DNA of 44,085 bases from Nocardia alni. Lineage in GTDB: Bacteria; Actinomycetota; Actinomycetes; Mycobacteriales; Mycobacteriaceae. A program made the position numbers and the translations under genes. The notes under the pieces were generated by a model that saw only the letters and a list, made by a program, of their open reading frames with translations, was not told where the DNA came from and searched no databases. The stretch spans positions 1 to 44,085 of the forward strand of contig NZ_JAGPOX010000076.1 of NCBI RefSeq assembly GCF_019038435.1. The letters run 5' to 3'. Of this stretch, positions 16,798-24,466 are shown one piece after another; position 1 is the first letter of the stretch; every line of letters starts with the position of its first letter.

Positions 16798-18729
16798 CTA
16801 TGCCGGTGCTCGAGCCGGGTCGGCTGGAAATGCCGTGGATACGGGGGGTGCGGTGGTCAGCACAGGGTGGTCGACGATCTGGCCGTGGGCATAGATCGCG
16901 TCGCGCAGCAGTTGCCGGTCCAGTGGCAATGCCAGCATCAGCGTCAATTCATCGCAGCGCCGCTGGAACACCATCGCACGCAGCGCGGTCAGCTCCGGGT
17001 TGGAGCGCGAGGATCGCAATTCCCCCAACGGAACACCGGACACGTCGGCGCGGCGCGCGAGGATCGTAGCCGCCAGCAGATCGTCGATGTCGCGCAGCTC
17101 GTCCCACCACTGCGCGGGCGCCTCGCGCCCGCCGCGAACGGCGGTGAGCACTCGCTCGCGCAAGGCGGGGACACCCAATGTCTCCGCACTGCTCGATGCG
17201 AGCTGCCCGACCCGGTCGTGCGCGTCCCACGCCAGCTCGACACAACTTGCACCGATCAGATGTGCGGGCACCCGTTCGACGCGGTCCACCAGCCGCGGCG
17301 ATCCGACCAGTCCCAGCCGGTCCACCAGTCCTGGACCGGGCGCGGTCAGCGGCATGGCCGACGACGCGGCCACCCGACCCTCCATCGGAATCTCACCCAA
17401 CTGCCGGCGCATATCCGGCTCGATCCGTTGTGAGGACACCAGTGCCGACAACCGCGCCCCGGATTGTGCTCCCCACGCCAGCCCGAATTCGGCCAGCACC
17501 CGCGCCGGATCCGAAATCCCTTCCCACGCGGCATAATTTGCCGCGGCCCACCGCGCGGGGGTCGAGGTAGCACGCGGCAGATACAGTCCGGGCGGCAACC
17601 AGCCGCGCCCCTCGTTCGAGGCCACGAACGCCCGCACACCACCCGGGTGCCGCATCACCGACACCGCGTATCCCACTCCGGACCATGATGATTCGACCGC
17701 GGACAGGATCCCGCCGAGGATCGTGCGGGCGAGCATCAGATCACCGTCGACCCGAACGCCGCCCACCTCGAAGGCCGGGGTGGCCGCCGCGGCCATCGCA
17801 CCGCCGACGACGGTACGGATCATCTCGGCGCTGCTGTGCTCCTTCTCGGCGTTGTGCACGACGGCGGGTCCGGATGACACCCGGTCTTCGTCGGGTGCGC
17901 GCACAGCGGACCGAGCATCCGCTGCCGGGTCACTGCGCGCCGAATGATCGGCCTCACCGTTGCTCGCCGCTTCCTCCCGTCCTGCGGATACCTCCGGCCG
18001 CTGATCCGGTCCGGACCGGGTCCCGGCCGTCATGGGCGGCTCCTCCTGGGGCGCGAACGCCATCGGCCAGAGGAACGGATCGGAATCGGCTGTCGCGTCC
18101 GCATACTCCGACGTGTCCGGGGAGTCGACGGGCACTGCCGCCGCCGAATCTCCGGGTTCGTCGGTCGTCATGGGAGCCCGACTGTCCGGCGAGTCGCCGG
18201 CCAGCGACGATGGCGCCGGGGCGGTCGACCCCAGGGGTTCGGCGATCTCGGCCTGTGCCCGCGACCAGGGCACATCGGCCACGTGCAGTGCGCTCGACAC
18301 CACATCGGCGACCTCGTCCCGCGCGGCGGCGACGATGCGATACGCCTGGACAGCTCTCGGCTCGGCTACGAGCCCCGGGTGTATCCGAGTGATACTGTCG
18401 GTCGCCCGATCCACGACATCGAGAATCTGATTGCGCGTCCGGTGAGCCAGCTCGGCGAAGTCCCGCAACAGTTCCGCGGCGGCCGTGAGCATATTCGCCA
18501 GATCTCGCGAATTCCCTTGCTGGACAAGCATATCGTCCTTGATCAGTTGCAGGGACTGGCTGGCTCTCACCCGGCTCTCGAAATCCCTGCGGGCCTGCTC
18601 GAGACCGTCCACGTCGAGCGCGCCCGAGCCGTCGCGCACGACCGCCTCCAGCGCGCCCCACTCCGCCGGACCGATTACCGGCCAGTTGTCACCGACGATG
18701 GCCGTCCAGTAGATGCTCTGCGGCTGCAC
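16798..18729 (-). CDS. EspK-like large ESX substrate or associated protein, copy B
   Basis: 643 residues. The N-terminus (about 1-160) is helical and unlike copy A; it begins with a Trp-containing YWTAIVGDNWP segment. An acidic, Ser/Asp-rich disordered linker follows (about 165-300). The C-terminal 300 residues are paralogous to copy A (LARTILGGILSAV, ASNEGRGWLPPGLYLPR, DPARVLAEFGLAWG, IYAHGQIVDHP). So one conserved C-terminal domain is joined to two different helical N-termini. The start is GTG 18727-18729, 6 bases after the stop of the EspC-like gene. It is the last gene of the EspB operon. Confidence 0.7.
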   Translation of the reverse strand: MQPQSIYWTAIVGDNWPVIGPAEWGALEAVVRDGSGALDVDGLEQARRDFESRVRASQSLQLIKDDMLVQQGNSRDLANMLTAAAELLRDFAELAHRTRNQILDVVDRATDSITRIHPGLVAEPRAVQAYRIVAAARDEVADVVSSALHVADVPWSRAQAEIAEPLGSTAPAPSSLAGDSPDSRAPMTTDEPGDSAAAVPVDSPDTSEYADATADSDPFLWPMAFAPQEEPPMTAGTRSGPDQRPEVSAGREEAASNGEADHSARSDPAADARSAVRAPDEDRVSSGPAVVHNAEKEHSSAEMIRTVVGGAMAAAATPAFEVGGVRVDGDLMLARTILGGILSAVESSWSGVGYAVSVMRHPGGVRAFVASNEGRGWLPPGLYLPRATSTPARWAAANYAAWEGISDPARVLAEFGLAWGAQSGARLSALVSSQRIEPDMRRQLGEIPMEGRVAASSAMPLTAPGPGLVDRLGLVGSPRLVDRVERVPAHLIGASCVELAWDAHDRVGQLASSSAETLGVPALRERVLTAVRGGREAPAQWWDELRDIDDLLAATILARRADVSGVPLGELRSSRSNPELTALRAMVFQRRCDELTLMLALPLDRQLLRDAIYAHGQIVDHPVLTTAPPVSTAFPADPARAPA

Positions 18730-18735
18730 GGCGGC

Positions 18736-19050
18736 TCAGCCCGGCCCGGACCCGCGAATATGCCCGGCGCCCGTCCGATCCGCGTCCTCGAGTGCCCGCA
18801 CGGCCGTGACCGCGAACCGGATGCTCGTATCGACCCGCGCCACATGCCCATCCACGCGGCGAGACAGCGCCGCGCAGACCCAGTGCAGTCTGGCCGCCAG
18901 TGCTCGATCGAGCACCGACTCCGCCCGACGAGGCAGGACAAGCTCCCGCAACGTCCCTTCCACGCGGTCGGTGACGGCGGAGGCGGCGAGGCGGTAGCGA
19001 CCGGCCGCCGCGATCACCTCTTCGGGATCATCGATATCGTGGACGTCCAC
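18736..19050 (-). CDS. EspC-like small helical ESX protein
   Basis: A 104-residue protein of two long helices (EEVIAAAGRYRLAASAVTDR and AARLHWVCAALSRRVDGHVA) with a short C-terminal tail. Size and layout fit the EspC-like or WXG-like secretion-target group, but I see no W-x-G motif. The start is GTG 19048-19050 with a strong GGAAGGA five bases upstream. It sits directly before EspK-like copy B, 6 bases apart, so the two products may form a pair. Confidence 0.6.
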   Translation of the reverse strand: MDVHDIDDPEEVIAAAGRYRLAASAVTDRVEGTLRELVLPRRAESVLDRALAARLHWVCAALSRRVDGHVARVDTSIRFAVTAVRALEDADRTGAGHIRGSGPG

Positions 19051-19083
19051 GCTGTTCCTTCCGGCGTGCGCGCAGCGGCGGAT

Positions 19084-19431
19084 TCAGGCGCCTGTCCCGC
19101 CGAACTCGGCCCGCTCGATGGCCCGATAGGAGTTCTCGGTCGGCAGATCGAATGCGTCGATGGTGTAGGGACGGGTGCCCTTGTGTTCCATTTCGGCCCG
19201 CAGCCCGACGCGTGATTTCAAGTGCACAAGCCGGGCCAGCCGCACGATCTCCTCGGCCAGCCAGCTGTCGCCGTTCTCGCGAGCCTCGTCGGTGATGTGC
19301 AGGCCGATGATCTCACCGTCGCGATCGCAGGCCGCACCGACGGTATGGTCCGGGTTGAAGACCTCGTAGGTCATGGTGCGCCAGTCCGGTTGCTCGACGC
19401 GGCTGGGCTCCTCGGGTGTCACGTCTGTCAT
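19084..19431 (-). CDS. EspH/EspD-like ESX-associated protein, copy B
   Basis: A 115-residue paralogue of the gene at 14009-14350. It has the same YEVFNPDHTVGAACDRDGEI sheet, the WLAEEIVRLARLVHLKS helix and the LPTENSYRAIERAEF end. The start is ATG 19429-19431, whose A is shared with the stop of the gene upstream (TGATG), which sets the start and implies coupled translation. The longer frame to 19785 is not used because it runs through the upstream gene. A cytosolic helper role in ESX export is inferred from EspH. Confidence 0.78.
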   Translation of the reverse strand: MTDVTPEEPSRVEQPDWRTMTYEVFNPDHTVGAACDRDGEIIGLHITDEARENGDSWLAEEIVRLARLVHLKSRVGLRAEMEHKGTRPYTIDAFDLPTENSYRAIERAEFGGTGA

Positions 19432-20132
19432 CAGCTGGTCTCCGTCTCGGGATTCGGATTCGGGTCGTCCTCGGCGGCCAGCCGCTGCGCCAGCGCCTCC
19501 CACGCGCCGTCCTCGACCCTCATGATCTGGCGCAGCTGCCAGAACCGCGCGCCCAGATACATTTCGCCGACGCCACCGGTGGCGATGTCCAGATGATCGG
19601 GGCCGTCGTTCGACGAGTCCACGGTGACCGTGGTGACGGGCGGCCGCTTGTCGTCGATCGTGACGATCGTCGCGCCCGCCCCGGGGATGAATCCGTGCCG
19701 GCAGCGCGGACTCTCGGCGATTGCCAGATCCGCGCTGTTGGTGGTTATCGTGACCTCGGAGTTCAGCAGCAACTGCATCACCCACGCGCGCGCGGCGGTC
19801 TCGGGACGCTCACCGTTGATCGAAATACGGTCCGCGACGGCGAGGTCCACCACGAGTACCGCATCGGCAGACGTAATACCGACGACCACAAGCCGTTTCG
19901 GCGTGCCGATCGGACCCGGGAGATCGTCGGCAGACAGCGTCACCACATCGGAGCCGAGCCCGACACCCGTTGCCGGATGGGCGGATACGGTACCGGTGCC
20001 GATATCGATCGTGTACGCGACGATGGGGTCCGGGATACGCCCGCCCACCGAGGCCAGCCGGATGAGCCCCTCCTCGTGCAGCCACCGCACCGCGTCCGCC
20101 GCGGTGACCTCGGCTTCCAGGGACTCGGTCAT
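19431..20132 (-). CDS. Unknown 233-residue protein in the EspB operon
   Basis: I do not recognise this family. The N-terminus (about 1-40) has a short helix (AADAVRWLHEEGLIRLA). The middle (about 80-160) resembles a region in actinobacterial BTAD/LysM-type ATPases: a strand LVVVGI, a strand VLVVDL, then a helix PETAARAWVMQLLLNSEV. That likeness is only by eye. The C-terminus carries VGEMYLGARFWQLRQIMRV and an acidic tail. There is no membrane segment and no nucleotide-binding loop. It overlaps the EspL-like gene by 4 bases (ATGA) and the EspH-like gene by 1, so it is a true operon member. Unit A lacks a counterpart, so the gene is specific to the EspB cluster. Confidence 0.7.
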   Translation of the reverse strand: MTESLEAEVTAADAVRWLHEEGLIRLASVGGRIPDPIVAYTIDIGTGTVSAHPATGVGLGSDVVTLSADDLPGPIGTPKRLVVVGITSADAVLVVDLAVADRISINGERPETAARAWVMQLLLNSEVTITTNSADLAIAESPRCRHGFIPGAGATIVTIDDKRPPVTTVTVDSSNDGPDHLDIATGGVGEMYLGARFWQLRQIMRVEDGAWEALAQRLAAEDDPNPNPETETS

Positions 20133-20497
20133 GACGCCTCGGGCGAGGCGACGGCCGATTCCAGCTCCTGCTCGGGCTGGGCATCCGGCTCGGTATCGAC
20201 CCAGGGGTCACTGTCCATGATCGTCTTGTACTGGCGGGCAGCGTCCGCGGTGCTGTCGCGGATGGCGCCCATGATCTCGGCGACCAGTTCCACGTTGTCG
20301 AACCGGTCGCAGGTGCCCGGCGCCAGATACAGGGAGGTCAACCGGCCCATCGCGTCGATCTCGGGCACGACCAGACCGCTCGGCGACGGCCGGCGTGCCC
20401 GGATGGCGTCGATCCGCTCGCGTAGGTCGGCGATCCGATGCCGCAATTCGCGAGCGGCGTCCAGGGCCGCCTGCACATCGGGATGGATATCGTTCAC
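20129..20497 (-). CDS. EspL-like YbaB/EbfC-family protein, copy B
   Basis: A 122-residue paralogue of the gene at 14409-14750. It has the helix VQAALDAARELRHRIADLRER, the same RARRPSP turn, strands with IDAMGRLTSLYLAPG, the helix VELVAEIMGAIRDSTADAA and a Glu/Asp-rich tail. The start is GTG 20495-20497, overlapping the EspB stop (GTGA). In ESX-1, espL lies next to espB and espK, and the same neighbourhood here supports the assignment. Confidence 0.77.
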   Translation of the reverse strand: MNDIHPDVQAALDAARELRHRIADLRERIDAIRARRPSPSGLVVPEIDAMGRLTSLYLAPGTCDRFDNVELVAEIMGAIRDSTADAARQYKTIMDSDPWVDTEPDAQPEQELESAVASPEAS

Positions 20498-21978
20498 GTG
20501 GTGCCTCCGGGTTGGTTGAGCGGAGTCGGCGGTGTCACGGTCGGGGCGATCGTCGGCTTCTCGCCGATCACCTGCTCGGTGTGCGGGGTGTCGTCGACGT
20601 ACATGAGCCGATCGGGATGCCAGGCCACCACCCGGCTACGTTCGGCGCCGCCGGCTCCCGCACCCATACCCGCACCGCCGCCGGGCATCATCGGCATATA
20701 GGGCATGCCGGAGCCGGCTCGCCCGGCCTCGGCGGCCTGGGCATCCATCGCCGCGGCGGGGCCCAGCGCGTCGCTTACCGCCGCCTCGGGCAGGGACGCG
20801 GCATTCAGGCTCGACGCGGCGGCGACCATGGGCATCGCACCCAGCGCGACATTCTGGACAGCCGAGGTGGCATCGCCGATGCTGCTGCTCATCGGGGCCA
20901 GTGCCGTATCGATGTCCGAGCCGATATCGGGGAGAGAGGAATCATCGCCGCTCCCACCATCCGAGGACAGGGCGTTGTCGGTCGAATCGCCGATTTTCGA
21001 GTTCTGCGACGAAAGTCCCTGTGCGCCCATCATGCTCATCAGCGGGAGCATCGACGCCAGACTGCTGAGATCGCTGGAACCGGAGCCGGTGCTCGAATTC
21101 GAGGTGGCGGCGGAGGTCGCCGCGCTCGAGGTCGCGGCGCTCGTGCCGGTTTTGGCGCCCACCGTCGAGGCGTAACTACTGATCGTCGCCGCCGACCGGG
21201 CATTCTGCTCCTGGTATTTCGCCAGCGCGGCCGCCATTGCGACCTCGTTCTTGGATCGCATCGCACCGAGCAACTCCTGACGGGTGGCGATGATCTCCTG
21301 CGGGGTCGGATGCGTGGCCTTGGCCGTTTGGAATGCGCCGCTGTAGGTATCGACACCATCGACCAGTGACCGCATTCCGGAACCCAGACTGTCCAGGTTG
21401 CTCGCGTGCCCGGTCAGGACCGTAGCGGCCCGGGTCCCGACCGGTGTCCAATTCTGCATGGTCTGCGCGGTATCGGTGACCGTGCCCGTGGCGTCGGTAT
21501 GCGCACCGCCGAGGTATTGCCGCACGTCGTCGGCGAATCCGCTCGCCAGGCCGGTGCCGGGACCCGAATGCAGCCCCTCGGCGAAGGTCAGCGGATCGAT
21601 CGAGGCGCCGGTATCCGGAAACGTGTACACGGGCGCCGTGCGCGGGCCGAAATTCTCCGCGGACGCAATGGGATTCGTGAGCACATCGCTGCCCGCCCCG
21701 TTCACCATGGCGCCACCCTCGGCATCGGCGGCGGAGTAACCCGCCGCCGATGCGCCGATCTCGCCGGCCGTGGCGTGCACACCCCGCAGTACGGCGCTGG
21801 TCTGATTGAACAGCGCCTGTGCCTGCGCGTTGAGGGCCGGGACCGCCTGTGCGGAAACAGGATCCGCGCCCGCGGGCACCACCCAGCTGCCGGGCAGCGC
21901 GGCCGCGGTGCCACGCGCTGTCTCGGCGAGTTGCTGAGCCGACGAGATCAGTTCCGCCGGGTCGACATTCAACGGCAT
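20494..21978 (-). CDS. espB: EspB-like ESX-1 substrate (PE/PPE-fold)
   Basis: A 494-residue protein with the EspB layout. Residues 1-95 form a PE-like hairpin ending in Y-x-x-x-D (YSAAD), the ESX export signal pattern. A PPE-like helical part follows (about 125-265). It contains NWTPVG, which replaces the usual W-x-G, and a segment HPTPQEIIATRQELLGA then AKYQEQNARS, close to EspB. A long Ser/Gly/Met-rich region contains SSLASMLPLMSMM. The end, RLMYVDDTPHTEQVIGEKP, strongly recalls the EspB C-terminus (LYTEDRAWTEAVIGNR in M. tuberculosis, from memory). EspB is exported by ESX-1, trimmed by MycP1 and forms heptameric rings. The start is ATG 21976-21978, 39 bases after the gene upstream. Confidence 0.82.
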   Translation of the reverse strand: MPLNVDPAELISSAQQLAETARGTAAALPGSWVVPAGADPVSAQAVPALNAQAQALFNQTSAVLRGVHATAGEIGASAAGYSAADAEGGAMVNGAGSDVLTNPIASAENFGPRTAPVYTFPDTGASIDPLTFAEGLHSGPGTGLASGFADDVRQYLGGAHTDATGTVTDTAQTMQNWTPVGTRAATVLTGHASNLDSLGSGMRSLVDGVDTYSGAFQTAKATHPTPQEIIATRQELLGAMRSKNEVAMAAALAKYQEQNARSAATISSYASTVGAKTGTSAATSSAATSAATSNSSTGSGSSDLSSLASMLPLMSMMGAQGLSSQNSKIGDSTDNALSSDGGSGDDSSLPDIGSDIDTALAPMSSSIGDATSAVQNVALGAMPMVAAASSLNAASLPEAAVSDALGPAAAMDAQAAEAGRAGSGMPYMPMMPGGGAGMGAGAGGAERSRVVAWHPDRLMYVDDTPHTEQVIGEKPTIAPTVTPPTPLNQPGGTT

Positions 21979-22017
21979 AGCGTTCTCCTGTTCACCTCGC
22001 TCACCTCTGGCCCACGA

Positions 22018-23634
22018 TCAGCCCGTCGGCGCCGCCGCCACCGCCGGCGCCGACATCGCGCCCCCGGTGGGGTCCGCGGGCGCCGCGGCGGCGGCCGTGA
22101 CACCGGTGGCTGCGCCGCTGTCGGCGCTCATCTCGATGCCGTGCGGGTGGGCGAACCCGTTGAACTGACCGAAATCTCCTTGCTTGTCCGACATTTCCGG
22201 AGTGAACGGCTGCAGCTTGCCCTGGACCATGACCTCCAGGGATCCGGTGGCGCTGGCCTGATCCGGTGGGAAAACCACGAGGATCGCCGTTCGGTTGTCC
22301 CAGGTCGCGACGTCGCCGGTCATCAGTTGGTACGGATCCACGGCATCGCCGATGTGCTTGGCATCCGACCACTTCACCGACGTCTTGGCGTACGCGGCCT
22401 GCGCGTCGGTTCCGTCGGCGTTCGCTCGCGCGGCATCCAACGCTTGCGCGACGATCGCCGAAACCTTCTGCGTGCGACCGTCGTCGAAGGTGTAGGTCAC
22501 GCTGCCGTCCGAGTTCTGGCCCGGCGGCGTACCGGTCGGCTGGGTCGAGGACGGGCTGCTGGGCGCGGCCGGCGGCGCGGGCGTGACAGGCTGCTGAGTC
22601 GCCTGCACGGACGACGGGGACTGACTGACCGGCGGCGGCGCGGGCTGGGCCGCACTGCCCGAAGCGCCCTGATTGCGCAGGGAGTTGAGGTCGGAATCGT
22701 TATTGTCGCGGCCCGACATCTGATTCATCATCATGGGCAGCATCATGGAGTCCATCAAACTACTCATATCCGAACCCGAGCTGCCGCTGCTGTCGTTCGC
22801 CGAGTTCTGCAGGGAGTCGATCGCATTTTGTAGTTCGCCGGCGATATCGGAGTTGCCGGCGCCATAGGAGGAACCGTACGAATTCCCGGTGCCATTGCCA
22901 CCGGAACCGGTGGTGGTGTAGGAGCCATCGGTACTACTGGACGGGAAAAGGCTGCTGTAGTCGGTGGATACGGCGGTCGAAGCGCCACTCCCACTGCCCG
23001 CCGCAGCATCAGCAGCTTCCTGGGCAGCCAAATCGTTGGCAGCTGCCTGATCCGAATTCGATCCATTATTATTATTACCGGCAGTACTGGGGATGCCGCT
23101 GGCCGTACTGCCCTGATCACCGTTCGCTGCCGTGTAAAGTTTATCCACCTGTTGCACCGTAGTATCCATGGCGGTCCAGAGATATTGGTCCTCGGATTCG
23201 TTGCCCGCCGGCGGTAGCCCCACAGTCTGATTGAATGCCGCTATAGCGGTATTGAAACCGTTCTGACACTCGGTGCTGATGGTGGCGGACGCCCGCACTT
23301 TGTCGAGGACATTATTGTATTCCGTCAGAAGCGATTCCCAGTCGGCCTGTAGGGCCGCAGCCGTACTGGCATAATTGTCGAATACCTGGGACTGGCCCGC
23401 CGAAATCTGAGGAACCTGCGTCACGGCCGCAAGAGTCGGCGGGGGGAGTTTCGATCCCTCGCCACAGGCTCGAAACATTGTCGAGATACTGTCTCGGGTC
23501 GAGAGGATCAACTCTGCGGTCTGATCGAGAAAGATGTACTGCCGTGGATAGCTTCGAGCCCTCATGGCTATCCGATCCGGCAGGTACATATCGTCCATGA
23601 CGACGGCAGAAGTAGATGCAGTGGACGCAACCAT
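22018..23634 (-). CDS. Helical, Ser/Gly/Asn-rich ESX-associated protein sharing a C-terminal module with the lectin-like protein
   Basis: The 538-residue protein begins with a helical domain (about 30-170) containing two Cys residues (near 57 and 122). A low-complexity S/G/N/T region follows, with TDYSSLFPSSS, a motif also seen as ADYSSLFGD in the 736-residue protein. The hydrophobic Met-rich LMDSMMLPMMMNQM comes next, then a Pro/Gln linker and a C-terminal module (about 370-500). In both proteins that module has the order TGDV-x-x-W-x-(D/N)-R, a short sheet, V-x-G-x-x-x-P-(L/F)-T and GDF-x-x-F-x-x-x-x-H-P. It may be related to M. tuberculosis Rv3899c, from memory and uncertain. It starts 20 bases after the glycine-zipper gene. 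ATG 23634 has only a weak ribosome site; Met13 is an alternative. Confidence 0.7.
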   Translation of the reverse strand: MVASTASTSAVVMDDMYLPDRIAMRARSYPRQYIFLDQTAELILSTRDSISTMFRACGEGSKLPPPTLAAVTQVPQISAGQSQVFDNYASTAAALQADWESLLTEYNNVLDKVRASATISTECQNGFNTAIAAFNQTVGLPPAGNESEDQYLWTAMDTTVQQVDKLYTAANGDQGSTASGIPSTAGNNNNGSNSDQAAANDLAAQEAADAAAGSGSGASTAVSTDYSSLFPSSSTDGSYTTTGSGGNGTGNSYGSSYGAGNSDIAGELQNAIDSLQNSANDSSGSSGSDMSSLMDSMMLPMMMNQMSGRDNNDSDLNSLRNQGASGSAAQPAPPPVSQSPSSVQATQQPVTPAPPAAPSSPSSTQPTGTPPGQNSDGSVTYTFDDGRTQKVSAIVAQALDAARANADGTDAQAAYAKTSVKWSDAKHIGDAVDPYQLMTGDVATWDNRTAILVVFPPDQASATGSLEVMVQGKLQPFTPEMSDKQGDFGQFNGFAHPHGIEMSADSGAATGVTAAAAAPADPTGGAMSAPAVAAAPTG

Positions 23635-23654
23635 AGGTCACACCGTCCAGCCAC

Positions 23655-24191
23655 TCATACAGGGATCCCGGAGGATGCTGTGGTCACATAGGGGCTCGCG
23701 TCGGTGATCGTATTCGAATCCGTACCGTTTCCTATGTTTACGGTAGGAATAGAGGTAATCGCAGTAGTCTTAGCCGCGGGTACCTCGCCCGCATATACCT
23801 TATCCGCACCTTGATTGACTGCTGTCGCACCCGCACCAGCCGCAATGGAGCCCCATCCTGTACGACCTATATCGTCCATTGCAAATTCCCGCGCCTCAGC
23901 CCAGGTAGCATTACCGGCGAATCTCTCGCCTAAACCGGCCACGGCATTCTCAGCGGCGTCCGTAACTCCGTCCAACGCACCACCGGCGAGCCCTCCACCG
24001 ATCCACCCAACCGCCCCGGTCAACGCGGCGGACTCGAGGGAATGAGTGAGACTTTGGCCGTCGATCATATTGGTGGCAAAGGAAGCAGCCCCGCCCACGA
24101 GTGCCGCGCCGATCGGCCCGCCCACCGCGAATCCGACCCCGCTCGCCAGGCCGGTAGCAATATTTCCCCAGCTCAGACCGAACAAACCCAT
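23655..24191 (-). CDS. Small glycine-zipper membrane-active protein, first gene of the EspB operon
   Basis: A 178-residue protein with no family I can name. Residues about 8-38 and 55-80 are Gly/Ala-rich hydrophobic segments with small residues every fourth position (for example GVGFAVGGPIGAALVGG and GWIGGGLAGGALDG), the glycine-zipper pattern of membrane-inserting or pore-forming proteins. The rest is helical and ends in a Thr/Ser-rich tail. I chose ATG 24189-24191 because AGGTGA lies 5 bases upstream and the operator copy then sits 60 bases upstream, as elsewhere. The in-frame ATG at 24242 would leave the operator only 9 bases away. The bases between encode a second MGLFG, so the start region looks duplicated. 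Confidence 0.65.
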   Translation of the reverse strand: MGLFGLSWGNIATGLASGVGFAVGGPIGAALVGGAASFATNMIDGQSLTHSLESAALTGAVGWIGGGLAGGALDGVTDAAENAVAGLGERFAGNATWAEAREFAMDDIGRTGWGSIAAGAGATAVNQGADKVYAGEVPAAKTTAITSIPTVNIGNGTDSNTITDASPYVTTASSGIPV

Positions 24192-24251
24192 GAGATCACC
24201 TGCCTGACCACCATCTACGGAACTGTTTCCGAACAAGCCCATTGTCGAAGA

Positions 24252-24267
24252 TTCCCAGCGATGGGAA
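24252..24267. promoter_or_regulatory. Palindromic operator copy 6 (TTCCCAGCGATGGGAA)
   Basis: It is a perfect match at all 12 consensus positions. It lies 60 bases ahead of the glycine-zipper gene and 199 bases ahead of the divergent transglycosylase gene at 24467. It may therefore serve both the EspB operon and the plus-strand hydrolase/TrbL operon. Confidence 0.75.
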
Positions 24268-24466
24268 GCGCCGACTGGTGAGGGCAGGTCAGGATGGAAT
24301 CGTCGGATGCCCAAAGGGCACCTATGTCCGTGACCGTAAGGATGCTGTCGGTGCCCCGTCATCGATGCAGGAGGAAGTACCGGATGAGCCTCCACCACTC
24401 GCGGCTCATGGACCCCACACCGCTCTGCTATCCGTGCGGGGTGACGGATGTGCCGGGTGGTGGGCG

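Noticed and set aside
20395..22833. Long plus-strand frames opposite the EspB and 538-aa genes
   Set aside because: They are His/Arg/Gly-rich antisense shadows of genes with clear homology and tight operon overlaps.
24242..24466. Extending the SLT transglycosylase to the frame start at 24242
   Set aside because: The extra 75 residues have no counterpart in the paralogue, and the frame would begin over the operator. GTG 24467 has a plausible ribosome site.
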